Positions 46,631-55,610 of a DNA stretch of 64,000 bases are shown here, one piece after another. Source of the stretch: Oligoflexia bacterium (GTDB taxonomy: Bacteria; Bdellovibrionota; Bacteriovoracia; Bacteriovoracales; Bacteriovoracaceae). Location of the stretch: contig JADFZW010000023.1 in NCBI GenBank assembly GCA_015232355.1, positions 24,451 to 88,450 on the forward strand, in the 5' to 3' direction. Below the pieces are notes generated by a model. That model was not told the origin of the DNA and did not search any database. It saw nothing but the letters and a program-made list of their open reading frames with translations. The position numbers and the translations under genes are program-made. The first letter of the stretch is position 1. Each line of letters starts with the position of its first letter.

Positions 46631-46726
46631 ATGGTTGCGGACCGTGAAATAGAGAATAAGCTCCTACTAATGAACAACATGCTTCAGGGAAAGCAGAATA
46701 ACGGATTAATTGTAGTTGAGAAATAA
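46631..46726 (+). CDS. Small ORF, 31 residues
   Basis: It starts ATG with AGGA 7 bases before, and its peptide includes ADREIENKLLLMNN and NNGLIVVEK. Its stop overlaps the ATG of a 16-residue ORF (TAATG). Base composition is less AT-biased than the surroundings. It may be a leader peptide or the relic of a larger gene. The promoter-like TATAAT overlapping its ribosome-binding site is a reason for doubt. Confidence 0.3.
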   Translation: MVADREIENKLLLMNNMLQGKQNNGLIVVEK

Positions 46727-46776
46727 TGAAACCATTACCTGGTAAATCTTTATTAGAAAGAAGGAGAGAGAAATGA
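46726..46776 (+). CDS. Small ORF, 16 residues, coupled to protein B
   Basis: The peptide is MKPLPGKSLLERRREK. The ATG overlaps the preceding TAA, and the TGA overlaps the ATG of the next gene (ATGA). The AAGGAGAG ribosome-binding site of that gene is inside it. The arrangement would permit translational coupling, but so short a frame can arise by chance. Confidence 0.25.
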   Translation: MKPLPGKSLLERRREK

Positions 46777-48386
46777 ATGAGATAACACTAGTGAGGATAT
46801 TGTTTTTTTATTTTTTATCATCATTTATATTTACATTTACATTTACGCTTATATTCACCAAAGAGATGTCTGCTTTCGGAGGAGAAGAGGATTCGAATCC
46901 TCCGGCCACCTATGGTCCAGAGTTTACCTTCCACAATAAAACCACAGAGTACTCTCAAAAAGGAGGACCTTGTGCTATTGGGGCAGCCTGTCCGGCGACA
47001 GTAATCTATCAGAAAAATTTAGCAGAGATAATAAAAAAGGAGTGTGCTAAAGAAGAGTACAGGGAGTTATCATGTGCTATTGAACAGGACACTACTGAGT
47101 ATCAGGATATAGTATACAATATCACTTTTTTGGATCCAAAGGATCTAAAAATTCCTAAAGAGAGGAAAAAATTATTAATAGGACCTGACATAAGAGTAGT
47201 AGAAGTAAATCTTTCGCCAGTTAGCTTACAGCAACTTATAGAAAAGGACTCTGCCTATAAGAAAATAATTGATCTTCTTTTTAAAGCGACAGATGAGGTG
47301 AAATTAGAACATAGTCAAGTAGAAGAGCTTATTTCCTCTGCATCTGAAAGGATACCAATGAAAGAAGACAAGACCAATGCCGTAAAAGAATTAAATGATA
47401 GTAGAACAGACCATGAAAAAGAAAAACTTAGGCCGGGAGGAGGTGGAGGTCATATTCATATAGATTTTTTCAACACCTTTAAAAAGGATTATTGCAAGGC
47501 CATTGATTTTTTTATTGAGATGTCAAATTTGGGACCATTCCTCGATGTTGGACCATGTTGCTGTACTGGAATAAGCGGTTCCCAAGCTAATTTAAATCTT
47601 ACGAAAATGAAAAGAATCCTTGATTCATGCACCAAGGATTGTTCTCAAAAGACCACTTCCAATGAAAAATTGAAAAGTACAATTAGTTGTTTCGATCAGA
47701 TAGATCGAACAGTTTATGATAGGAGTGGTATTTTGGATACACCACCTTCTAATAAGTATCAACATATTAATCTTACTAAAATTGTTGATGGCAAGAAGGT
47801 AAACACTAAAGGTGGGATAGCCTTCGAGAACTTATCTGATAACATTGTGATGAATAAAAATTCTACTATAGAGTTTCGACTATTTCAGGGACAAAAAAAT
47901 TACTCTGATTTTTTGAATCAGGTTCAGACTTTAGATGCAATAATAAATTATTGTAAAGAAAAAAAGCAACCATCCTCTTATCAACTTAACTGGAATTCAT
48001 ATAAAGAATGTGGGTATAAATATAAACAGTTTGTCACTATTCCTCAATTGCCATCGGAAGAGATGAAACAATGTAATAAAGCGGCCATTAAATGTGCTGC
48101 CAAAGTAGTTTCGGATTTTGCAAAAAAAATTGCCAAACATAATGAGGATCAGAATCCCCGTAAAAAAATTGCATTAACGGCAGATGATATGTTGAATATT
48201 GTTTATTTTGGTTGTCCAGATGTAAAAAATAATATCGCGAAAGAACTCAGTCTGATAAAGAATGAAGAGAATAAGGAAAAAAATTTAGAGGATCCAAGCT
48301 TTAAAGTATGTCTCCCAAATACCATGAAAATTTTTGAACAGAAAAAAGATATTAAAGAGGTGCTAAAAATACTAAATGAGAACTAA
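46773..48386 (+). CDS. Exported amidoligase-like protein B
   Basis: 537 residues with AAGGAGAG upstream. A signal peptide covers about 1-34 (LSSFIFTFTFTLIF). Motifs in order are YGPEFTF (47-53), VVEVNLSPVSL (142-152), GGGGGHIHIDF (222-232, His227 and His229) and TIEFRLFQGQ (365-374). They match the order GxExE, E-strand, GxHxHx and EFR of amidoligase-like enzymes. Many cysteines (PCCCTG, CSQ, GPCAIGAACPA) suggest disulphides in an exported protein. Divergent from A and convergent with C, with 14 bases between B and C. Confidence 0.6.
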   Translation: MNEITLVRILFFYFLSSFIFTFTFTLIFTKEMSAFGGEEDSNPPATYGPEFTFHNKTTEYSQKGGPCAIGAACPATVIYQKNLAEIIKKECAKEEYRELSCAIEQDTTEYQDIVYNITFLDPKDLKIPKERKKLLIGPDIRVVEVNLSPVSLQQLIEKDSAYKKIIDLLFKATDEVKLEHSQVEELISSASERIPMKEDKTNAVKELNDSRTDHEKEKLRPGGGGGHIHIDFFNTFKKDYCKAIDFFIEMSNLGPFLDVGPCCCTGISGSQANLNLTKMKRILDSCTKDCSQKTTSNEKLKSTISCFDQIDRTVYDRSGILDTPPSNKYQHINLTKIVDGKKVNTKGGIAFENLSDNIVMNKNSTIEFRLFQGQKNYSDFLNQVQTLDAIINYCKEKKQPSSYQLNWNSYKECGYKYKQFVTIPQLPSEEMKQCNKAAIKCAAKVVSDFAKKIAKHNEDQNPRKKIALTADDMLNIVYFGCPDVKNNIAKELSLIKNEENKEKNLEDPSFKVCLPNTMKIFEQKKDIKEVLKILNEN

Positions 48387-48400
48387 CTTAAGATGAACGG

Positions 48401-50008
48401 TTATTTTTTTTTCAATGATTCAAGCTCATCTATTTCTTTTTTTAACCTATAAATTTTAGATAGTGGTTTTAATCTAGATCCTACATCTTGTATTGTTTGT
48501 ACTATCTCTTTTTCAATTTCTAATCCTTCTAAATTTAATTCTTCTTTATTCTTTATTAATTCAACTATATCTTTAATTTCTTTTGATAGATTATCTATCA
48601 CTATATCCTCTTGAATTTCACAAACACCTTTATCTTTACCTTTAGCTTCTTTAAGGAGCGGCCATTGTGCTTTAATCTTCTGATACTTCTTACTTGTTTC
48701 TAAATGAAGAGCTTTCATTACAATTACACTTGGGGTTTTAAATTTATCAACCAACTCAACTGCATCTTTGGCGGCCATTTCAAATTGTTTTTCACTACAC
48801 ATTTGTCTATCACCAAGCTTGCTAAATATGTCACTTTTTTCTTCCCTTCCGTCCTTTCTATTTTGCCAATATAATTTCTTAATATATTCTTGTGTGTTCA
48901 GCAAATTATCACAAGTTTTGTTAGCATAATTAATTGCTGTCTGAAAAAAAGCTTGTTGGGCCAATGATTTTATAGGATCTTCTTGAGGAGCAATACTTCT
49001 GATCTCTATGGTTGGTATTTTAGTATAACCAGCGGCCCCTGCAAGATTTATAGACATATTTTTACTAGGGACAATATATCTACCTCTATTATCTTTTTTC
49101 ATTTTCGTACCTATTGGCCCAAGCTCATTATCTTCGAATGCCATATTTAAAAGATTATCATTAAAAACACTAAGATCTAACAATTTTTCAAAGCAGTTTC
49201 TTTCCTCAGAACTTCTAGCTATTAATTTCTCTGGTTTTTTGTATGTATCTTGATTTACCTCTTTAAGACATTCATCTATGACCGTTAATATTGAATTTAC
49301 TTCCTCTCTATTTGCAACATAACATTCATGCTTGACTATACCTTTTAGTCCACAAAGTAAAAAATTTGGATGTGAATATAATTCTGCAACAAAACATAGA
49401 CTACCGAAAGGATTTTTCTTAAAAGCCTCATCTAATCCTATGTGAATATGTCCTCCACCATTTTCTTTGACTATATTTGGTTTGAGATCTACTTTTTTTT
49501 GAGCAATATTAAACAACATCTTTTGAAACTTTATAACCTCTGGATTTATAGTCTGAGCTAAGGTTAACGGTGTTTGAGTAATCTCTACAACATTTTTTTG
49601 ATCTATTCCAATTTCAAAAAAAAAATTATTTGGAAAAGTGGATTTTTTACTTTTATTTTTATCAATTATCGATACCCTCCATGCTTTTTTATTAAATTTA
49701 CCATTAACTTTTTCCATTTTAATAAGATATTTATCTTTATCTTTATCTTTATTTTGTTTAAGAAAGAATAATTGAAATTCCATCGCTAACTCTTTCGCCC
49801 TTATTAACCTATTCCTCTTTTCATCTTGACGTTTTAATACTTCAAAGGCCCACTCATTTCCATAAGTCACCTTCTCTTCCCTTGATGAAATCATCTTTTC
49901 TTCATCACCAGCAAATAAAAAAAATAAATTATTAATACAACAGATGAAATTTATAAACATACAAATTACTAAGCAAAGTAATAATTTCTTTATCGATGTC
50001 TTAAACAT
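48401..50008 (-). CDS. Exported amidoligase-like protein C
   Basis: 535 residues with TAGGAG upstream. The signal peptide spans about 8-33. Motifs are YGNEWAF (49-55), VVEITQTPLTL (140-150), GGGHIHIGL (184-192, His187 and His189) and TIEIRSIAPQ (333-342). A (Lys-Asp)n run occurs near residue 88. The C-terminus is a charged helical stretch. Compared with B it is distant but shares all four motifs at similar spacing, so the trio is one family. No ligase partner or ATP source for the exported location is apparent. Confidence 0.6.
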   Translation of the reverse strand: MFKTSIKKLLLCLVICMFINFICCINNLFFLFAGDEEKMISSREEKVTYGNEWAFEVLKRQDEKRNRLIRAKELAMEFQLFFLKQNKDKDKDKYLIKMEKVNGKFNKKAWRVSIIDKNKSKKSTFPNNFFFEIGIDQKNVVEITQTPLTLAQTINPEVIKFQKMLFNIAQKKVDLKPNIVKENGGGHIHIGLDEAFKKNPFGSLCFVAELYSHPNFLLCGLKGIVKHECYVANREEVNSILTVIDECLKEVNQDTYKKPEKLIARSSEERNCFEKLLDLSVFNDNLLNMAFEDNELGPIGTKMKKDNRGRYIVPSKNMSINLAGAAGYTKIPTIEIRSIAPQEDPIKSLAQQAFFQTAINYANKTCDNLLNTQEYIKKLYWQNRKDGREEKSDIFSKLGDRQMCSEKQFEMAAKDAVELVDKFKTPSVIVMKALHLETSKKYQKIKAQWPLLKEAKGKDKGVCEIQEDIVIDNLSKEIKDIVELIKNKEELNLEGLEIEKEIVQTIQDVGSRLKPLSKIYRLKKEIDELESLKKK

Positions 50009-50061
50009 ATTACAATCTCCTACAGTTTTTTATAGTTTCTTATCGGTCATATTTGTAAAAT

Positions 50062-50086
50062 TATAAATAAAGAAAATTTATTTATA
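50062..50086. repeat. AT-only inverted repeat
   Basis: TATAAATAAA and TTTATTTATA form perfect 10-base arms around GAAAA, in the divergent spacer between protein C and the ABC transporter. It may be an operator or a chance AT palindrome. Nothing else is evident in 50009-50225. Confidence 0.35.
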
Positions 50087-50225
50087 GACGGTATTCTCCG
50101 TACCAACGCTATACTGTCTTAAGATGGACTGCAAGTGATCCTTTCTTACAACAAAAAAATATGAGATAATAAAATTAATCAATTTAAAATGAAGAATATT
50201 AACCAAAAATATAAATGATAATTTT

Positions 50226-50918
50226 ATGAGTACAAATTCCGATCTTATCTACAGTTGTAATAAAATTTACTTTGAATACGTTCTAGGAACTCTCAAGATC
50301 AAAGCGCTAGAAGATGTTAACTTGAACATAAACAAAGGTGATTTTATCTGCCTTAGTGGCCCCTCTGGATCTGGCAAATCCACACTCTTAAATCTGCTTG
50401 GACTTATTGAACCAGTTCAATCTGGTAGTATATTATTTAAAGGATCAGATTTAAGCACACTAGATGAAAAAGAAAAAAATCATATCCGACGCTTTCACTT
50501 AGGTTTCGTCTTTCAAAATTTTCACTTGATAAATATTTTAAATGCCTACGAAAATGTTGAATACTTTCTTTGCCGTCAAGGTGTTGCTGCTAGTGAAAGA
50601 AAAAAAATAATTTGTGATATTTTAGAGGCAGTAGGATTGAAGGATCAAATAAATAAACGCCCTCTAGAGATGAGTGGTGGACAACGACAACGAGTTGCAA
50701 TTGCCAGAGCTTTGGCCAAAAGACCGCAAGTAATTATTGCTGACGAACCTACCGCCAGTCTTGACCAACAAACTGGTTACGACATAATGACCTTGCTAAA
50801 AAATCTATCTCTAAATGACAAAACCACTGTAATTTTGGCCAGTCATGATCCAATGGTTGTTTCAGTGGCCAATAGGGTAATTCGACTTAAGGATGGTAAA
50901 ATATATGATCCTTCGTAA
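50226..50918 (+). CDS. ABC transporter ATP-binding protein (LolD/MacB type)
   Basis: 230 residues. Walker A is SGPSGSGKST, the Q-loop region is FVFQNFHLI, the signature is MSGGQRQRVAIARALAKRP, and Walker B is VIIADEPTASLD with the H-loop in LASHDP. This is the class that pairs with FtsX-like permeases for lipoprotein release or peptide/macrolide extrusion. It overlaps the permease gene, so the pair is one unit. Confidence 0.93.
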   Translation: MSTNSDLIYSCNKIYFEYVLGTLKIKALEDVNLNINKGDFICLSGPSGSGKSTLLNLLGLIEPVQSGSILFKGSDLSTLDEKEKNHIRRFHLGFVFQNFHLINILNAYENVEYFLCRQGVAASERKKIICDILEAVGLKDQINKRPLEMSGGQRQRVAIARALAKRPQVIIADEPTASLDQQTGYDIMTLLKNLSLNDKTTVILASHDPMVVSVANRVIRLKDGKIYDPS

Positions 50919-52170
50919 CATTCATCTCTACTTTCATAATCTTTATCATTTAATATTTCACAACGTGATCTTTAAAATGGCCACTAGAAATCTCAAACGA
51001 AACAAGAGAAGAAGTACGGCGGTAATTTTAACTATTGGTCTTGGAGTGGGGGCGCTTTTTTTATATCATGGATTCAATAATGGAATATTAAATCAATATA
51101 AATTTACCACCATTCGCTCACGCTATGGCCATGGTCAAATCAATACTAAAGATTACCTCGATAAAGTTTACGAAAAACCATGGGAACATTGGATTAACAA
51201 TGTTGATGAAGTTGAAAAAGCATTAAAAAATGATCCTCGCATACTCTATTATTTTCCACGAGTGGACTTTTATACCATGGTCACTAATGGAAAAATCAAT
51301 GTGGCGGCCAAGGGACAAGGAGTAATCGGAGAAAATGAGAGTCGTTTTTTTACTGCTTTAAATATTGTTAGCGGAAAAAATCTCTCTGATGAACCAGATG
51401 GAATTTTACTGGGCAGTGGACTTGCTCGCTCTCTTGATTTAAAAATCGGCTCTAGAGTAACTGTGCTTACCAATACTGTATTTGGAAGTTTAAATGGTCT
51501 TGATTTTAATGTGATTGGAATTTTTTATACTGGTACCAAAGAATTTGATGATACATTTTTTCGTATACCTCTTAAACAAGCACACCTTATTCTCGATACT
51601 AATAAGATCGAAAGTATAGCATTAGGATTAAAAGAAGATGACGATTGGGAGGAAGTCTCTCGTGATATAGTCACTAAATTTCCAAATCTCGGAACCACAC
51701 CCTTTGCTGTTCTTGATAAAGTCTATTATCAAAATGGCGTTGATTTTTTAATGGCACAATTTGGAGTTATCAGAATAATAATTTTAGTAATTGTAATACT
51801 GGGAATTTTTAATACTGTATCCACTTCAATTCTAGAGCGAAAACAAGAGATAGGAAATTTACGGGCCAATGGTGAATCAAAAACTGATATTATGTATTTA
51901 CTTCTCACTGAAGGACTTGTGGTAGGTATAATAAGTGGTATTATCGGACTTACCGCCGCTATCATTATAAATAATCTAGTACTCTTTAAAGGCATCACTA
52001 TGCCTGCATGTCCTGGACTAACCAGAAATTTTTTAGTCTTTTTAGAGTTGCAACCTATTCATGCTCTTGAAACATTTTCTCTAGGATTATTTTCCGCCTT
52101 AGTGGGAACATACTTTGCCGCAAGAAAGATCAACAAAAAAAGTATTAGCGAACTTCTGCGATCGGTTTAA
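50905..52170 (+). CDS. FtsX-family ABC permease (LolC/LolE-like)
   Basis: 421 residues from the ATG at 50905, which has AAGGATGG upstream; an ATG at 50893 is also possible. The first membrane helix follows KMATRNLKRNKRRSTAVIL. A periplasmic MacB-like domain (about 65-270) precedes three C-terminal helices. This four-helix layout matches MacB/LolE permeases. Such permeases move substrates from the inner-membrane outer leaflet or periplasm rather than across the membrane. It is followed 3 bases later by the converging cobalamin fusion gene. Confidence 0.85.
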   Translation: MILRNIHLYFHNLYHLIFHNVIFKMATRNLKRNKRRSTAVILTIGLGVGALFLYHGFNNGILNQYKFTTIRSRYGHGQINTKDYLDKVYEKPWEHWINNVDEVEKALKNDPRILYYFPRVDFYTMVTNGKINVAAKGQGVIGENESRFFTALNIVSGKNLSDEPDGILLGSGLARSLDLKIGSRVTVLTNTVFGSLNGLDFNVIGIFYTGTKEFDDTFFRIPLKQAHLILDTNKIESIALGLKEDDDWEEVSRDIVTKFPNLGTTPFAVLDKVYYQNGVDFLMAQFGVIRIIILVIVILGIFNTVSTSILERKQEIGNLRANGESKTDIMYLLLTEGLVVGIISGIIGLTAAIIINNLVLFKGITMPACPGLTRNFLVFLELQPIHALETFSLGLFSALVGTYFAARKINKKSISELLRSV

Positions 52171-52173
52171 ATC

Positions 52174-54813
52174 TCAAGATTGATCACCATAAATATGTTC
52201 ATAGATTTTTTTTATATCTAATGATTTTCTTAAAGCAAGAGCTAGAGCATCCAAATTTTTTTCCACTGAATATGCATAGGTAACTTTCTCAATTGGCACT
52301 TGCCCTTTCCTTATATGAATTTGATCTAAAAAATATCTTCTAAACTGATCCTCATCAAAGATTCCATGCAAGTAACTTCCATGAATTTGGCCATCAATCG
52401 ATGCGAACGCTAGAGGAGTAGCATCCATATTATCAATCGTAACCACACACTCTCCCACAACCCTACTTACTCCATGATGAATCTCATATCCACTAACACT
52501 TAATTTTGATTCTTGATGAATTCCCTTCGTCTGTAGTAGCGTTTTATTTTTTTCAAGTACTGTCTCTATTGGCAACAGTCCTAACCCTAACCCTAATCCC
52601 AAAGTATCGGCAGATTCCATGCTTTCTATTTTGTAAGGATCAGTAATTTTTAATCCCAACATTTGAAATCCACCGCAAATTCCAAAGACCATTGATCTCT
52701 TGGAACGTACCAATCTGCAAATAGCACTATCTAATCCTCTCTCACACAAATTTAAATAATCAGAGATAACATTTTTACTTCCCGGAATAATTATTAGATC
52801 TGGTTCCCCTAACTCCATAACATTTTTTACAATTCTCAGTCGCACATCTTTTTCATAGATAAATGGATCTAAATCAGTAAAGTTGGAAATTTTTGGTAAA
52901 TCAATAACTGCGATATCAATTCTATCTCCCAAAAGAGAGTCATCATGAAATTTTTCCCCTTGAAACTCCATGGAATCCTCATCTGGTAATTTGATATCTT
53001 TTAAGTATGGAACCACTCCTAAAACTGGCACTCCCAAATTATCTTCTAAGTAATCAATTCCATCTTTTAAAAGTGATTCAATTCCTCGAAAGCGATTGAT
53101 AATTAGTCCTTTAATTAATTTTTTTTCCCACTCAGCAAGTGTAGCGATACTACCTACAAATTGCCCAAAGACTCCACCACGATCAATATCCCCAACCAAG
53201 TAGCATGTGGCATTCGCATATTTGGCCATATTTAAATTTACCAAATCATTTTGCTTCAAATTTACTTCACTAATACTTCCAGCACCCTCCATCACCACTA
53301 ACTGATATTCCTCTCTTAAAGAATCATAAGCTTTCTTTACTTCATCAAAAGCACCATTTGATTTAAATTGAGCGTAGCGAGTGTAGTGCATATTTGCGAT
53401 TGGTTTTCCATTTAAAATTACCTGACTGCCACTATCACTATTTGGTTTTAAGAGGATAGGATTCATTCGTGAATCAGCAACCACTCCCGCCGCCTGCGCC
53501 TGCAAACCTTGCGCTCGACCGATCTCTTCTCCTCTGATGGTGACATAGGAATTAAGAGACATATTCTGCGCCTTGAATGGAGCTACCGATAAACCATCTT
53601 GATAAAAAATTCTGAGCAACCCGGCCGTCAAAATACTCTTTCCAACACTAGAACCAGTTCCTACTAACATCAAGGAATTTGCACGCGCATTTACTCGCAC
53701 ATTTACTCGCGAATTTGCAGATGCATATGCACCCAAACCTTTTAACAATTGTGAATTCTCCTTGGCCCCTCTTACTGCCACTCGAATAAAACCATCCGAA
53801 AGCGCAGGGAATGTTGAAGCATCCCTTACCGCAATCTTATGCTCTTTTATTAGTTTGCTTACAACCTCTTTTGAAGATCTATTTAAAAATTTCAATAAAA
53901 TAAAATTTGCCTCACTGGCAAATACTCTTAGTTGTTGAGGAGGTAAGATATTATTTAAATTAGCAAGCAAATCATCTCTTAAAATGCTAACCTGCTCAGA
54001 CACTTCCTTGGAAAAACTAAAATCATTCCTCAACTCATTATCGAAATATTCGCATCCTAACATGGCCGCCAATGTATTTACATTCCAACTAGGCAACACG
54101 TCTTGGATCTTTTTTGCCAATGAAGAATTGCAAATCGCAAATGCAAGTCGCAAACCCGGTATTGCCAAAATTTTTGTAAGTGATCGTAATATAATTACAT
54201 TTTCTAGAAAATCTAAATTCTTTTTCTTCTCTACAAAATCTATAAACGCCTCATCAATTACAAAAATTGCTTGTGGATGTTTTAAAATAAATGCTCGCAA
54301 CTGATCCACATGCAAACACTTTCCTGTCGGATTATTAGGATGACCTAAATACACAATAGAATTTTTTTCTCCAACATTTACGATATGATTTTCAAGCTGT
54401 GACCATATCATCGATGTCACTTCAAAATCATCTTCTTCTCTTAAGGGAACAGTTATCACTTTAGTTTTGGTAGAAAACCATGGCCTAACATACTCTGAAA
54501 ATGAAGGCACTGGCACTATTGGTGTTCTTTCTGAAAAAATATATGGAAGAAAAGCAAAGATTTCAGATAATCCATTTGCAACTACAATATTTGATTGATG
54601 AGAAAAATAGCATTTGGCAATTTTGTTCTTTAATTCAAAATAATCTCTCTCTGGATAATGAACCAACTCACTTATGAAACGATTAATATGGATTCTCGTC
54701 CAATCTGGAAAACCAAAAGGATTAATGTTGGCAGAAAAATCCAAAATATCTTTACTACTACAATTCAACTCTCTGGCCAACTTATAAATCTCTCCTCCAT
54801 GAACATCCATCAT
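52174..54813 (-). CDS. CobD-CobQ fusion: Thr-P decarboxylase and cobyric acid synthase
   Basis: 879 residues. Residues 1 to about 365 are a fold-I PLP enzyme of the CobD type: DFSANINPFGFP, GHPNNPTGK and the PLP Lys in RSLTKILAIPGLRLAF. From about 382 a CobQ/CbiP amidotransferase begins: GTGSSVGKS, then FKAQNMSLNS, RAQGLQAQAAG, the glutaminase Cys in VFGICGGFQMLG and the late IHGSYLHGIF. It would make aminopropanol phosphate and amidate cobyrinic acid, two non-consecutive steps. A telomere-like CCCTAA repeat encodes Leu-Gly repeats in the glutaminase part. It sits 29 bases from cobU in the same orientation. Confidence 0.9.
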   Translation of the reverse strand: MMDVHGGEIYKLARELNCSSKDILDFSANINPFGFPDWTRIHINRFISELVHYPERDYFELKNKIAKCYFSHQSNIVVANGLSEIFAFLPYIFSERTPIVPVPSFSEYVRPWFSTKTKVITVPLREEDDFEVTSMIWSQLENHIVNVGEKNSIVYLGHPNNPTGKCLHVDQLRAFILKHPQAIFVIDEAFIDFVEKKKNLDFLENVIILRSLTKILAIPGLRLAFAICNSSLAKKIQDVLPSWNVNTLAAMLGCEYFDNELRNDFSFSKEVSEQVSILRDDLLANLNNILPPQQLRVFASEANFILLKFLNRSSKEVVSKLIKEHKIAVRDASTFPALSDGFIRVAVRGAKENSQLLKGLGAYASANSRVNVRVNARANSLMLVGTGSSVGKSILTAGLLRIFYQDGLSVAPFKAQNMSLNSYVTIRGEEIGRAQGLQAQAAGVVADSRMNPILLKPNSDSGSQVILNGKPIANMHYTRYAQFKSNGAFDEVKKAYDSLREEYQLVVMEGAGSISEVNLKQNDLVNLNMAKYANATCYLVGDIDRGGVFGQFVGSIATLAEWEKKLIKGLIINRFRGIESLLKDGIDYLEDNLGVPVLGVVPYLKDIKLPDEDSMEFQGEKFHDDSLLGDRIDIAVIDLPKISNFTDLDPFIYEKDVRLRIVKNVMELGEPDLIIIPGSKNVISDYLNLCERGLDSAICRLVRSKRSMVFGICGGFQMLGLKITDPYKIESMESADTLGLGLGLGLLPIETVLEKNKTLLQTKGIHQESKLSVSGYEIHHGVSRVVGECVVTIDNMDATPLAFASIDGQIHGSYLHGIFDEDQFRRYFLDQIHIRKGQVPIEKVTYAYSVEKNLDALALALRKSLDIKKIYEHIYGDQS
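52579..52600. repeat. In-frame (CCCTAA)n repeat
   Basis: Three to four units on the plus strand encode (Leu-Gly)n in CobQ. It is coding and has no relation to a chromosome end. Confidence 0.85.
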
Positions 54814-54842
54814 ATTTTACTTCCTTTTTTACTTCCTTTAAA

Positions 54843-55421
54843 TTATTTAATTTTTAAACTAATTCCACTCACCACTAAAAAAACTTCCTGCGCATTTTGG
54901 GCCACTAATTGATTTAATCTTCCAACAAAATCACGATACCTTCGAGAGAGTTTATTTTCTGGAACCAAACCCATTCCCAATTCATTACTAACAAAAATCA
55001 CACAACTATTACTACTCATCTTTGTTGTAATTGAACTTATCATCTCACTTGCTTGCAAAATAAAATTCTCTTCCTCTAACTCAGGATTATGATATAAAAG
55101 ATTATTCACCCAAAGTGTTAAACACTCCACCAATATCACCACATCTTCTTTTTGATATTGATATTGACATTGATCAAAAATTTTTTTTAAATCCATCTCC
55201 TCCTCAACTGTTTGCCAAGTACAACCATTAGATGCACCAGCAGCACTTCGATCTTGACGATGTTTTTCAATTCTCTCGCTCATCTCCAAATCACCTTCAA
55301 TTATTGGAGAAGTTGCTAAATAAATTATTCTTCTACTGATTCGCAACTCTTGAGCATACCTTTGAGCAAAACTACTCTTTCCACTTCTACATCCACCAGT
55401 AACAAAAACTATTTTGGCCAT
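54843..55421 (-). CDS. cobU: Adenosylcobinamide kinase/guanylyltransferase
   Basis: 192 residues from the ATG at 55421 (GAGGAG upstream, in preference to 55451). Walker A is FVTGGCRSGKSSFAQRYA. HRQDRSA carries the catalytic His of the guanylyl transfer, followed by VILVECLTLWVNNL and FVSNELGMGLVPEN. It phosphorylates adenosylcobinamide and transfers GMP. It precedes the CobD-CobQ gene. Nothing resembling a B12 riboswitch was found in the upstream spacer (55452-55610). Confidence 0.93.
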   Translation of the reverse strand: MAKIVFVTGGCRSGKSSFAQRYAQELRISRRIIYLATSPIIEGDLEMSERIEKHRQDRSAAGASNGCTWQTVEEEMDLKKIFDQCQYQYQKEDVVILVECLTLWVNNLLYHNPELEEENFILQASEMISSITTKMSSNSCVIFVSNELGMGLVPENKLSRRYRDFVGRLNQLVAQNAQEVFLVVSGISLKIK

Positions 55422-55610
55422 AAAAAAATAATCTCCTCTATATGTTGGCATCTATAATAATTTAAATAATTTTCATTTAATTTTATAATTAATCGTAATC
55501 ACTGCAATCATAAAAAAATATAATCTAATTTTGCTTTATTTTGTTTTATTTTGTTGATGAGTGATACACTTTTATTCAATATTAACCATATAATTCCATA
55601 GGTCAGATAT

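Noticed and set aside
52579..52600. Telomere-type CCCTAA repeat
   Set aside because: It is inside the cobQ frame and encodes Leu-Gly repeats; no replicon end is nearby.
55452..55610. Cobalamin riboswitch before cobU or the ADP-ribosyltransferase gene
   Set aside because: No B12-box-like sequence or suitable stem was found on either strand.
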